Positions 52,933 to 61,722 are shown, counted from the first letter of the stretch. The stretch: 64,000 nt of DNA from Clostridia bacterium (GCA_017399225.1 JAFQEB010000085.1:11828-75827), one strand, 5' to 3'. The notes: generated by a model not told the origin, from the letters alone. Program-made: numbers and translations.

Positions 52933-54900
52933 TTATTCCCTCCCTTCCTGATTGGTGGGGACTTCAAAGTTGTCGGGTTTGTTGAAGTCCGCATGCTCGG
53001 TGATGTAATCGCGGCGGGGCTCGACCTTGTCGCCCATGAGGATGGTGATGCGGCGGTCGGCCAGGGCAGCATCCTCAATGGTGACCTGCATCAGCTTGCG
53101 CTGCTCGGGGTCCATCGTCGTGGCCCAGAGCTGCTCGGGGTTCATTTCGCCAAGGCCCTTGTAGCGCTGCAGCGTGTAGCCCTTGCCGGCCTGCTTGATG
53201 CACGCAGCCAGCTCCTTGTCGTCGTAGGCGTAGAGCACCTTGCTGCCCTTCTGCACCTTGTACAGCGGGGGCATACCAATGTAGACGTGGCCGTTTGTGA
53301 CCAGCTCCTTCATATAGCGGAAGAAGAAGGTCAGCAGGATGGCGCGGATGTGCGCGCCGTCCTGGTCGGCATCGGAGAGGATGATGACCTTGTGGTATTT
53401 GAGGTTGTTGATATTGAAGCTCTCGTCGATGGAGGTGCCCAGCGCGGTGATCAGGCTGCGGAACTCCTCGTTGGACAGCACCTGATCGAGGCGCTTTTTC
53501 TCCGCGTTGAGGGGCTTGCCGCGCAGGGGCAGGATGGCCTGATAGCGGCTGTCGCGGCCCTGTTTGGCGCTGCCGCCTGCGGAGTCGCCCTCCACGATGA
53601 ACAGCTCGTTGTCCTCGGCCTTCTTGCCGCGGCAGGCGGAGAGCTTGCCCACCAGGGGAGCCGCGTCCAGCTGATTGGCCTTGCGGGCGTTGTCGCGGGT
53701 CTTGCGGGCAGCCTCGCGCACCTGGGCGGCCTTGATGGCCTTGGCGACGATGGCCTGGGCGATGTCCTGATTTTTGAGGTTCTCCAGCCAGTCAGTCAGC
53801 TGCTGGGTGATGATGCCTTCCACCGCAGGGCGCACTTCGCTGTTGCCCAGGCGGCCCTTGGTCTGGCCCTCGAACTGCGGGTTCTTGACCATGGTGGTCA
53901 GCACGCAGGAGAGGCCCTCGCGGAAGTCCTCGCCGGAGAGGTTGTTGTCCTTATCCTTCAGCGCGCCGATGCGGCGGGCGTAGTCGTTGAACATCTTGGT
54001 GAAAGCGGCCTTGAAGCCGGTCTCATGGCTGCCGCCCTCGCCGGTGGGGATGTTGTTGACGTAGGAGAACATGCTCTCCGTGTAGCCGTCGGTGTACTGG
54101 ATGGCTACGCGGCAGATGACGGAATCCTTCGTGCCCTCGAGGTAGATGGGCTCCTCGTGCATGGCGTTCTTGCCGTCGTTGAGGTACTTGACGTAGTCGA
54201 TGATACCGCCGTCGTACTGGAAGACCTTCTCCTTGTTATCGCCCTTGACGCGCTCGTCCACGAAGACGATTCTGAGGCCCCGGTTCAGGTAGGCCAGCTC
54301 CTGCAGGCGGCGGGAGACGGTGTCGCCGTTGAACTTCACGTCCTCGAAGATGGTATCGTCGGGCATGAAGCGGATGAGGGAGCCCTTCTTGCGGGTGTTG
54401 CCCACCTTTTGAAGCGGTTCATCCGGGACGCCGGCATGGCACTTGCCGTCGGCGTCCGTGGTGGAGGTGAAGCGCACCTGGTAGTGGCTGAAATCGCGGA
54501 AGATGTCCACCGTTGTCCACTTCGACAGCGCATTCACGACCGACGCGCCCACGCCGTGCAGACCGCCGGAGTAGGCATAGTTGTCGTTGTTGAACTTGCC
54601 GCCGGCGTGCAGCTTGGTGAAAATGACCTCCACGCCGGACATGTGCATGGTGGGATGCTCATCCACGGGCATACCGCGGCCGTTGTCGAACACGGAGGCA
54701 GAGCCGTCGGTGTGCAGCGTCACGCGCACCTCGTTGGCGTGGCCGTTGGAGGCCTCGTCGATGGCGTTGTCGACGATCTCCCACAGCAGGTGGTGCAGGC
54801 CGCGGCTGGACGTGGTGCCGATGTACATGCCGGGGCGCATACGGACGGCCTCCAGGCCCTCCAGAACGGTCAGCTGACCGGCGTCATATTGCTTAGCCAT
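52933..54900 (-). CDS. parE: Topoisomerase IV subunit B (or GyrB paralogue)
   Basis: 655 residues. GHKL ATPase domain (EIVDNAIDEASNG, DNGRGMPVDEH, GLHGVGASVVNALS), transducer, and Toprim domain with FIVEGDSAGGSAKQG and LSDADQDGAHI; C-terminal GLGEMNPEQLW. Supplies ATP-driven strand passage with the A subunit. The gene stands away from any dnaA-recF context and precedes its A subunit, as parE-parC pairs do. AAGGAG lies before the ATG; 67 upstream codons in the frame include the promoter and are untranslated. Confidence 0.93.
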   Translation of the reverse strand: MAKQYDAGQLTVLEGLEAVRMRPGMYIGTTSSRGLHHLLWEIVDNAIDEASNGHANEVRVTLHTDGSASVFDNGRGMPVDEHPTMHMSGVEVIFTKLHAGGKFNNDNYAYSGGLHGVGASVVNALSKWTTVDIFRDFSHYQVRFTSTTDADGKCHAGVPDEPLQKVGNTRKKGSLIRFMPDDTIFEDVKFNGDTVSRRLQELAYLNRGLRIVFVDERVKGDNKEKVFQYDGGIIDYVKYLNDGKNAMHEEPIYLEGTKDSVICRVAIQYTDGYTESMFSYVNNIPTGEGGSHETGFKAAFTKMFNDYARRIGALKDKDNNLSGEDFREGLSCVLTTMVKNPQFEGQTKGRLGNSEVRPAVEGIITQQLTDWLENLKNQDIAQAIVAKAIKAAQVREAARKTRDNARKANQLDAAPLVGKLSACRGKKAEDNELFIVEGDSAGGSAKQGRDSRYQAILPLRGKPLNAEKKRLDQVLSNEEFRSLITALGTSIDESFNINNLKYHKVIILSDADQDGAHIRAILLTFFFRYMKELVTNGHVYIGMPPLYKVQKGSKVLYAYDDKELAACIKQAGKGYTLQRYKGLGEMNPEQLWATTMDPEQRKLMQVTIEDAALADRRITILMGDKVEPRRDYITEHADFNKPDNFEVPTNQEGRE

Positions 54901-54973
54901 GTATAGGAACTCCTTCACAGGGGATTGAACGCACCCGATGCGGAATGCGCGTGCTGATATAGTACAACACCTT

Positions 54974-55002
54974 ATTATACCACGGTTTCCAGTTTTCATC
55001 AA
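54974..55002 (-). promoter_or_regulatory. Promoter of parE-parC
   Basis: TTGATG-N17-TATAAT on the minus strand, about 75 bases before the start codon. Confidence 0.75.
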
Positions 55003-55072
55003 GGGGAACATGGAATACATGTTCGCGCGGACGAAAGTGCATAAATGCCTGAATGGATATGCAGCGCCGGGC

Positions 55073-55101
55073 TTGCAGCGGAGACGGAGATGTGCTATCA
55101 T
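55073..55101 (+). promoter_or_regulatory. Promoter facing the AT-rich insertion
   Basis: TTGCAG-N17-TATCAT in GC-rich host-like DNA. A short frame from 55107 (MNKKGKKGRRQLGGW...) is cut when AT-rich DNA begins near 55155. It may have driven the histidine phosphatase gene before the insertion. Confidence 0.45.
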
Positions 55102-55215
55102 TTTGTATGAATAAGAAGGGAAAAAGGGGGCGCCGCCAGCTGGGAGGATGGAAAGGAAGGAGTTATCCTTTACATTACATCATACGAAAAAGCGAAACCG
55201 TAAACCTTAGCTGGC

Positions 55216-55244
55216 TTGTTATTTCTTGTTCTGCGTGATAGAAT
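55216..55244 (+). promoter_or_regulatory. Promoter of the AT-rich methyltransferase gene
   Basis: TTGTTA-N17-TAGAAT; transcription would begin near 55251, which rules out an ATG at 55243. Confidence 0.55.
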
Positions 55245-55284
55245 GAAAGCGATAAACTTGAATTTGACGAATAGGATGAAAAAG

Positions 55285-55806
55285 ATGATTACTCTTGAAA
55301 AAGAATTGAATGGTAGAATCTTGGATATTGGTGGCGGTGGCGAGGGGATTATCGGACGATTGTACACCGACCAAGTTGTTGCTATTGACATCCGTCAAAG
55401 TGAATTGGATGAAGCACCAATGGGATTTGAGAAAATCTTAATGGATGCTACGGATTTGAAATTCAATGACAATTCCTTTGACCATGTAACATCATTCTAT
55501 ACATTGATGTTTATGGATAGCGAAGACCAAAAAAGTGCAGTTTTAGAAGCCAAACGAGTCTTGAAAAATCATGGAGAGCTTCACATTTGGGATTGTGATA
55601 TTCTTTCTGCATATCCAGAACCATTTTGTGTGGATGTTTCAGTTCAATTACCTGATAAGTATATTTCCACTACATATGGTGTTGGTAAAATGGGTTCACA
55701 AGATGAGAATAGCATTGTAGAAATGTGTTTAAATTCTGGCTTGATACTTGTCGCTAAAAAATATAGTAAATGTGGTTTTTATCTGTGTTTCAGAAAGGAC
55801 CGCTAA
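55285..55806 (+). CDS. Class I SAM-dependent methyltransferase, horizontally acquired
   Basis: 173 residues. Methyltransferase fold with SAM loop RILDIGGGGEGII, acidic strand VVAIDIRQSELDEAP, ILMDATDLKFNDNSFD and the motif FDHVTSFYTLMFM. The substrate is unknown. Its base composition (mostly A/T at third positions) is far from the GC-rich neighbours, so it was probably transferred from a low-GC Firmicute. Start: ATG 55285 is nine bases from AGG and agrees with the promoter; ATG 55276 is also possible, ATG 55243 not. A 17-base-pair hairpin follows at 55888. Confidence 0.85.
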   Translation: MITLEKELNGRILDIGGGGEGIIGRLYTDQVVAIDIRQSELDEAPMGFEKILMDATDLKFNDNSFDHVTSFYTLMFMDSEDQKSAVLEAKRVLKNHGELHIWDCDILSAYPEPFCVDVSVQLPDKYISTTYGVGKMGSQDENSIVEMCLNSGLILVAKKYSKCGFYLCFRKDR

Positions 55807-55887
55807 ATTCCAATTTATCGAGCAGCCACAGATCACAGGAGGGCGCAAATATACGCACTGTACCAGTGCATTGCGCTTGAGAGCCAC

Positions 55888-55930
55888 ATAAGCAAACGAG
55901 CATCCGAATGCCAGATGCTCGTTTGCTTAT
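55888..55930. terminator. 17-base-pair hairpin behind the methyltransferase gene
   Basis: ATAAGCAAACGAGCATC and GATGCTCGTTTGCTTAT (55888-55904, 55914-55930) pair without mismatch around a nine-base loop; the T tract is weak. It may be a terminator that came with the foreign DNA. Confidence 0.65.
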
Positions 55931-55966
55931 TGTTGAATAAATTATTCCTTAAGACATCTTCCCCCA

Positions 55967-56650
55967 GTGAGGATCATATTTGTCAGACACGGCCATCCGG
56001 ACTATGCCCGCGACTGCCTGACGGATCTGGGCCATGTGCAGGCAGCGGCGGCAGCCCGGCGGCTGGCAGGGGAGGGCGTGGAGCGTATATTCTCCTCCAC
56101 CTGCGGAAGGGCGCTGGAGACCGCGCAGCACCTGGCGGAGTTGCTGGCCCTGCCGGTGGAGCGGTGCGACTGTATGCGGGAGCTCCACTGGGGCGGCGTG
56201 ACCGGCCCCCTGCCGGACGAAGGGCACCCCTGGACGACGGTCGACCGCATGGTGGCTGCCGGAGAACCGCTGCTGGATGCGGGCTGGGCCCAGGGAGCGC
56301 GCTTCGGGGACAACCGGGTAGTGCAGTCCGCCTGCCATGCTGCGGACGGCATGGATGCGCTGCTGGCTACCCTGGGGTACGTCCGGGAGGGCCTGTACTA
56401 CCGGGTGCAGCCGCATCGGGAAAGGACGGTGGCGGTGTTCAGCCACGGCGGCGCGTCGGCGGCGATGCTCAGCAGGCTCTTCAATCTGCCGCTGCCCTTC
56501 GTGCTGGGGGCCATGGGGCCGGACTACACGGCGGTCACCATTGCGGCCCTGCCGGATGCGGTGGGGGAACTGGCTGCGCCGCGCTTTGAGCTGCTCAACG
56601 ATGCACGCCATATCGCCGGGATGACGGCGGAGAATATCTACGGCCGGTAA
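55967..56650 (+). CDS. Histidine phosphatase family protein
   Basis: 227 residues. RHG motif in IIFVRHGHPD (residues 7-9), a second catalytic histidine in VAVFSHGGASAA and ELHWGGVTG between, as in cofactor-independent-type phosphatases of this superfamily. Different from the protein at 26973. The frame begins with GTG and has no visible Shine-Dalgarno, the bases before it belonging to the AT-rich island, so the 5' end may have been altered by the insertion and expression may be reduced. Substrate unknown. Confidence 0.82.
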   Translation: MRIIFVRHGHPDYARDCLTDLGHVQAAAAARRLAGEGVERIFSSTCGRALETAQHLAELLALPVERCDCMRELHWGGVTGPLPDEGHPWTTVDRMVAAGEPLLDAGWAQGARFGDNRVVQSACHAADGMDALLATLGYVREGLYYRVQPHRERTVAVFSHGGASAAMLSRLFNLPLPFVLGAMGPDYTAVTIAALPDAVGELAAPRFELLNDARHIAGMTAENIYGR

Positions 56651-56849
56651 GGCTGGTACAGGGGCGATTCCTGATGCGGGAAGCGCTCCTGTTTTGATGT
56701 GGACGGGAAAAAAGGGGCCGGAAGTACTCCCTCGGGCCCTGTCAATTGTGTTTTTGATGTTTTTTCTGCCCTTCTCATGTTGCTTGAAAAAACTGCAAAG
56801 CCTTGAAAATACTGGGTTTGCGGGCTGTTTGCGGGCCTGCGCGTGCGCG

Positions 56850-56878
56850 TTGACAGATGAAAAAACGTGTGGTAATGT
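56850..56878 (+). promoter_or_regulatory. Promoter of the DUF3798 ABC importer operon
   Basis: TTGACA-N17-TAATGT with consensus -35; leader of ~55 bases. Confidence 0.75.
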
Positions 56879-56937
56879 GTTTTCAATACAACCGGATGCG
56901 TTGATGCAACGGTTGATCTGTTAAGGAGGAAACAACT

Positions 56938-58077
56938 ATGAAGAAGCTGCTTAGCCTGGTTCTGGCCGTAGCAATGCTGATGTCCATGGCGTCCTTCGCC
57001 GTTGCCGAGGAAGGCAACTGGAAGATCGCTATCCTGACCGGTACCGTGTCTCAGGGCGAGGAAGAGTTCCGCGCTGCCGAGAAGGCCATCGCCACCTGGG
57101 GCGCTGAGCACATCATCACCGACACCTATCCGGACAACTTCATGTCCGAGATGGAGACCACCGTTTCCAAGATCGTGGCTTTCGCTGCCGATCCTGAGGT
57201 GAAGGCCATCGTGGTCTGCCAGGCTGTGCCCGGCACCAAGGCTGCCTTTGACAAGGTTCGCGAGCTGCGCGGCGACGAAGTCCTGCTGGTCGCCGGCACC
57301 CCCCAGGAAGACCCCGCTGTCATCTCCGCCGCTGCTGACGTTGTCATGTACGCCGACGAGATCGCTCAGGGCAACACCATCATGGAGACCTGTGCCAACT
57401 GGGGCATCGACGTGCTGATCCACTACTCCTTCCCCCGCCACATGGCGATGGAGCTGATCGTTGGCCGTCACACCCTGATGCAGGAGAATGCTGACGCGCT
57501 GGGCATCGAGCTGGTTGACGTGACCGCTCCCGACCCCACCGCCGAGGCTGGCCTGTCCGCTTCCCAGCAGTTCATCCTGGAGGACGTTCCCCAGCAGATG
57601 GCCAAGTACGAGGGCAAGAAGGTTGCCTTCTTCACCACCAACTGCGGTATGCAGCCCTCTCTGCAGACTGCTGTGCTGGCTGAGCCCAACGCTTACTACC
57701 CCCAGCCCTGCTGCCCCTCTCCCTACCATGCCTTCCCCGCGACCCTGGGCCTGGAGCTGGCCGTGGGCGGCGATGACGAAGAGGCTCTGAAGCAGATCGC
57801 TGCCAAGCTGGAAGAGCACGGCGCTACCGGCCGCTTCTCCACCTGGTCCTCTCCCGTTGCCATGACCATCATCGAGATCGGCGTTGAGTACGGCAAGGCC
57901 TACATCGACGGCCAGCTGAACGGCGCCAACGACGCTGCCAAGCTGTCTGAGCTGCTGACCAACAAGATCCCCGGCGCTGTGGTCGCCAACTACACCAACG
58001 CCGAAGGCACCACCTTCGACAACTACTACACCATCCTGCTGGCTCCCGTTGATTTCAACGACTACCTGGCGAAGTAA
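56938..58077 (+). CDS. DUF3798 family extracytoplasmic binding protein
   Basis: 379 residues. Signal peptide about residues 1-23 (basic start, VLAVAMLMSMASFAVA, cleavage before EEGNW). The mature part has the two-lobed periplasmic-binding pattern: WKIAILTGTVSQGEEEF, VVCQAVPGTKAAFDKV, LLVAGTPQEDPAV; it fits the DUF3798 family, whose ligand is unknown. There is no lipobox cysteine, odd for a monoderm binding protein. First gene of an importer operon with one ATPase and two permeases. AAGGAGG before the ATG. A strong hairpin follows it. Confidence 0.88.
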   Translation: MKKLLSLVLAVAMLMSMASFAVAEEGNWKIAILTGTVSQGEEEFRAAEKAIATWGAEHIITDTYPDNFMSEMETTVSKIVAFAADPEVKAIVVCQAVPGTKAAFDKVRELRGDEVLLVAGTPQEDPAVISAAADVVMYADEIAQGNTIMETCANWGIDVLIHYSFPRHMAMELIVGRHTLMQENADALGIELVDVTAPDPTAEAGLSASQQFILEDVPQQMAKYEGKKVAFFTTNCGMQPSLQTAVLAEPNAYYPQPCCPSPYHAFPATLGLELAVGGDDEEALKQIAAKLEEHGATGRFSTWSSPVAMTIIEIGVEYGKAYIDGQLNGANDAAKLSELLTNKIPGAVVANYTNAEGTTFDNYYTILLAPVDFNDYLAK

Positions 58078-58097
58078 TTAACTGCCCGCAGACAACA

Positions 58098-58129
58098 GGG
58101 CCCGCCCGTTTCGGGCGGGCCCGTATTTT
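58098..58129 (+). terminator. Terminator/attenuator inside the importer operon
   Basis: Eleven-base arms GGGCCCGCCCG and CGGGCGGGCCC around TTT, then GTATTTT, between the binding protein gene and the ATPase gene. Would give more binding protein than transporter. Confidence 0.85.
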
Positions 58130-58148
58130 GCAAAGGAGGTTCACCTGA

Positions 58149-59756
58149 TTGAGCGCTGAATACGTTCTTGAAATGAAAAATATCGGCAAGCGCTATGGTG
58201 AAAATACCGTTCTGAGCGATGTGACGCTGCAGGTGCGCCCGGGCGAGATCCATGCGCTGCTGGGCGAAAACGGCGCAGGTAAGTCCACGCTGATGAACGT
58301 GCTGTTCGGTATGCCGGTGATCCATTCCACCGGCGGCTTCGACGGCGAGGTGCTGCTGGACGGCGAGAAGACCCATATCGCTTCTCCCCGCGACGCCATG
58401 AGCAAGGGCATCGGCATGGTGCATCAGGAGTTCATGCTGCTGCCCGGCTTCACGGTGACGGAGAATATCAAGCTGAACCGTGAGGTGACCAACCGCAATC
58501 TGTTCAGCCGCCTGATGGGCAAAAACCTGGAGACGCTGGACATGCAGTCCATGTCCAAGGCGGCGCGAAAGGCGCTGGACAGCGTGGGCATGTCCATTGA
58601 CGAATACACCCGCGTGGAAGGTATGCCCGTGGGTTATATGCAGTTTGTGGAGATCGCTCGCGAGATCGACAAGACCGGCGTGAAGGTGCTGGTGTTTGAC
58701 GAGCCCACGGCCGTGCTGACCGAGAGCGAGGCCCAGCAGCTGGTCTCCGTCATGAAAGCCATCGCCGAGAGCGGCATCGCGATCATCTTCATTACCCACC
58801 GCCTGGAGGAGGTCATGGCGGCGGCGGATTCCATCACCATCCTGCGCGATGGCAAGCTGGTGACCCGCCTGGCCAAGAAGGATACCTCCATCATCGAGCT
58901 GGCCGAATTGATGATCGGCCGCAAGGGCGAGGCCATGGTGTCCGTCGAGCCCCGCCAGGCGCCCCAGGGCAATGTGGCCCTGAAGGTGCGCGATCTGTGG
59001 GTCGATATGCCCGGCGAGGAAGTCCGCGGCGTGTCCTTCGACGTCCACGAGGGTGAAATCCTGGGCATCGGCGGTCTGGCCGGCCAGGGCAAGCTGGGCA
59101 TTCCCAACGGCGTGATGAGCCTGTACTCCTCCGAGGGCGAGGTCGAGATCTTCGGCGAGCCCCTGAAGCTGGGCAATGCCGTGGGCGCGCTGAACGCCGG
59201 CATCGCCATGGTTTCCGAGGACCGCAAGGGCGTGGGCCTGCTGCTGGATCAGTCCATTGAGGACAACATCGTCTTTACCGCCATGCAGATCAAGGGCGAG
59301 TATCTGCACAAGCTGGGCCCGGTGACGCTGAAGAACAGCAAGCAGATCCGCTCCATGGCCGATCGTATGATCAAGGATCTGGATATCCGCTGCTTCGCCC
59401 CCACGCAGCATTCCGGCACGCTCTCCGGCGGCAACCAGCAGAAGGTCTGCATCGCCCGCGCGCTGGCGATGAATCCCCGCTTCCTCTTCGTCTCCGAGCC
59501 CACCCGCGGCATCGATATCGGCGCGAAGAAGCTGGTGCTGGAGACCCTGGTGAAGCTCAACCGCGAGCAGGGGATGACCATCGTGATGGTGTCCTCCGAG
59601 CTGCAGGAGCTGCGCTCCATCTGTGACCGTATCATGATCGTATCCGAGGGCGAAGTGGTCGATACCCTCGCGCCCGACGCCAGCGACGCCGACTTCGGCC
59701 TGGCGATGAGCGGCATCAAACCCGGCGAGCATAAGGAAGGAGGCGACGTGCAGTGA
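58149..59756 (+). CDS. Sugar-type ABC transporter ATPase, two nucleotide-binding domains
   Basis: 535 residues of the RbsA/MglA class. First domain: Walker A GENGAGKST (residues 39-47), Walker B VLVFDEPTAVL; its signature is MPVGYMQFVEI in place of LSVGxQQ. Second domain: the Walker A loop GGLAGQGKLG lacks the final GKS/T, as usual in this class, while LSGGNQQKVCIARAL and LFVSEPTRGID are intact. Start is TTG preceded by AAAGGAGGTT at good spacing. Its stop overlaps the GTG start of the permease. Transported ligand unknown. Confidence 0.93.
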   Translation: MSAEYVLEMKNIGKRYGENTVLSDVTLQVRPGEIHALLGENGAGKSTLMNVLFGMPVIHSTGGFDGEVLLDGEKTHIASPRDAMSKGIGMVHQEFMLLPGFTVTENIKLNREVTNRNLFSRLMGKNLETLDMQSMSKAARKALDSVGMSIDEYTRVEGMPVGYMQFVEIAREIDKTGVKVLVFDEPTAVLTESEAQQLVSVMKAIAESGIAIIFITHRLEEVMAAADSITILRDGKLVTRLAKKDTSIIELAELMIGRKGEAMVSVEPRQAPQGNVALKVRDLWVDMPGEEVRGVSFDVHEGEILGIGGLAGQGKLGIPNGVMSLYSSEGEVEIFGEPLKLGNAVGALNAGIAMVSEDRKGVGLLLDQSIEDNIVFTAMQIKGEYLHKLGPVTLKNSKQIRSMADRMIKDLDIRCFAPTQHSGTLSGGNQQKVCIARALAMNPRFLFVSEPTRGIDIGAKKLVLETLVKLNREQGMTIVMVSSELQELRSICDRIMIVSEGEVVDTLAPDASDADFGLAMSGIKPGEHKEGGDVQ

Positions 59757-61642
59757 CGAAGAACAAGATCCAGCGGGTGATCGCGATCATCCTGGTCGTG
59801 GCTGCCGTCGTTCTGGCGGTGCTGGGCGCGGTCAACCTGCCCAAGCGCGAGGCCGAGGCAGGCAAGCAGATCATTGAGGCGCTGCGCAACCGCACCCTTC
59901 TGGACGCCACCGGCGAAGGCCTGGTGGAAACCTATGTGGAAATCGCCAAGACGGACGCCCGCGCACAGGTGCAGGCCGACGCCAAGGCCGCCGGCAAGAA
60001 GGCCTCCATCGCCGATATCAAGGCAGCCGTGACTAAGGCGGAGGAAGAGGCCCGCGCCAAGTATGAGAACGCAGAAACCGACTACAGCGCCATCGATACG
60101 ACGGCCCTGAACGACGCTGCCAACGCCTATGCCGAAAAGCTGAAGGTCTACCACCTGCTGGCCATCGAGGCGGAGCAGGCTTACATCGACGCCAACATGG
60201 AGGAAGCCAAGGCCAAGGCCGAGGCGGAGCGCCAGGCGAAGATCGACGCCGGTCAGGAAGTGGGCGAAGAGGAGAAGGTCGTGGTGGACATGGCCGGCTT
60301 CGTCGCAACGCCTGAAATGGAGGCTGCGCTGGCGGAGGCTGACGCGCTCTACGCTCCTGTGGGCGAGGCTCTTAAGGGCATCTACCCCGTGCTGGACGAC
60401 GGCGCGGTGAAGACCCTCAAAAAGAGCATTACCGACGTGATCTGCCAGCGTGGTGACAGCTTTACCACCCAGTATGACCGCTACATGGCGGCCGGCAGCG
60501 GCGCGGCGCTGGACAACGGCGCATCCGCCTGGCTGATCCGCTATGCGGACGACCTGCTCTACGGCGCGCTGGCGCTGCTGGTGGCGGCCGCCGTGGTGCT
60601 CTACTATGAGCTCCTGTGCAAGAAGCTGGGTATCCCGCGCATCATCATCGGCCTGTTCTTTATCCTGCTGTGCTTCATGACCCTGTGGTTCGACCTGGGC
60701 CTGCCGGCACTGCTGTCCAACTCCCTGGTCCGCATGGGCATGAACGCCATCATGGTGCTGGCCATGGTGCCCGGCATCCAGTGCGGTATCAGCCTGAACC
60801 TGGGCCTCCCGATCGGTCTGGTCGCGGGCCTGATCGGCGGTCTGCTCACCATTCAGCTGGGCGTGCCCGGCTGGGGCGGCTTCCTGCTGGCCATCGTGGT
60901 CGGCTGCATGATCGCCGCTGTGGCGGGCTGGCTGTATGCACAGCTGCTCAACCGCCTCAAGGGCGAGGAGATGTCCGTCACCACCTACGTCGGCTTCTCC
61001 ATCGTGTCGCTGATGTGTATCGCGTGGCTGGTGCTGCCCTTTACCAGCCTGAAGCTCCGCTGGCCTATGGGTACGGGCCTGCGCAATACCATCGGCCTGG
61101 ATTCCACCAACTTCAAGCACATCCTGGATGATTTCCTGGCCTTTGAGATCGGCGGCTTCAAGGTGCCCACGGGCCTGCTGCTGTTCATGCTGCTGATGTG
61201 CTTCCTGGTGTGGCTGTTCACCCGCTCCAAGACGGGCGTGGCCATGTCTGCGGTGGGCAACAACCCCCGCTTTGCCGAGGCAACGGGCATCAATGTGGAC
61301 AAGATGCGCGTGATCGGTACCGTGCTTTCCACGGTGCTGGGCGCAGTCGGCATCCTGGTGTATTCCCAGAGCTACGGCTTCATGCAGCTGTACACTGCGC
61401 CCCGTCAGATGGGCTTCATCGCGGCCTCCGCGATCCTCATCGGCGGCGCCTCCACGTCCCGCTGCAAGATCAGCCATGTGCTGATCGGTACCTTCCTCTT
61501 CCAGGGCGTGCTGACGCTGGGTATGCCGGTTGCCAACGTGCTGGTGCCCGGCTCCACCATCTCTGAGACGCTGCGCATCCTAATCTCTAACGGCATCATC
61601 CTCTATGCCCTGACCAAGTCCGGAGGTGAGTCTCGTGCGTAA
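59753..61642 (+). CDS. ABC transporter permease with large extracytoplasmic helical insertion
   Basis: 629 residues, GTG start overlapping the ATPase stop (GTGA). The C-terminal 360 residues form a RbsC-like permease (about eight to ten helices, GMNAIMVLAMVPGIQCGISL, ATGINVDKMRVIGTVLST). Between the first helix (6-27) and the second (about 268-288) lies an insertion of ~237 residues, rich in Ala, Glu, Lys, probably helical and outside the membrane. Ordinary sugar permeases of this class have ~330 residues. The insertion may dock the unlipidated binding protein; this is inference. Confidence 0.9.
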   Translation: MTKNKIQRVIAIILVVAAVVLAVLGAVNLPKREAEAGKQIIEALRNRTLLDATGEGLVETYVEIAKTDARAQVQADAKAAGKKASIADIKAAVTKAEEEARAKYENAETDYSAIDTTALNDAANAYAEKLKVYHLLAIEAEQAYIDANMEEAKAKAEAERQAKIDAGQEVGEEEKVVVDMAGFVATPEMEAALAEADALYAPVGEALKGIYPVLDDGAVKTLKKSITDVICQRGDSFTTQYDRYMAAGSGAALDNGASAWLIRYADDLLYGALALLVAAAVVLYYELLCKKLGIPRIIIGLFFILLCFMTLWFDLGLPALLSNSLVRMGMNAIMVLAMVPGIQCGISLNLGLPIGLVAGLIGGLLTIQLGVPGWGGFLLAIVVGCMIAAVAGWLYAQLLNRLKGEEMSVTTYVGFSIVSLMCIAWLVLPFTSLKLRWPMGTGLRNTIGLDSTNFKHILDDFLAFEIGGFKVPTGLLLFMLLMCFLVWLFTRSKTGVAMSAVGNNPRFAEATGINVDKMRVIGTVLSTVLGAVGILVYSQSYGFMQLYTAPRQMGFIAASAILIGGASTSRCKISHVLIGTFLFQGVLTLGMPVANVLVPGSTISETLRILISNGIILYALTKSGGESRA

Positions 61643-61722
61643 GAATGACTGGGGTATATCTGACAGCACAAAGCGCCGCGTTACCACCCGGGTGAGTCTC
61701 GTGCGTAAGTATGACTGGGGTA
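61626..61722. repeat. Direct repeat of ~31 bases, 66 bases apart, at the start of permease 2
   Basis: GTGAGTCTCGTGCGTAAG and GATGACTGGGGTA-type sequence occur at 61626 and again at 61692, with one base different. The 66-base step is 22 codons, so the frame continues and the N-terminus of the permease is duplicated. Confidence 0.92.

Noticed and set aside
56651..56849. A riboswitch upstream of the DUF3798 operon
   Set aside because: The consensus promoter lies downstream of this region and the real leader is only ~55 bases; the region is probably the 3' end of the previous transcript.
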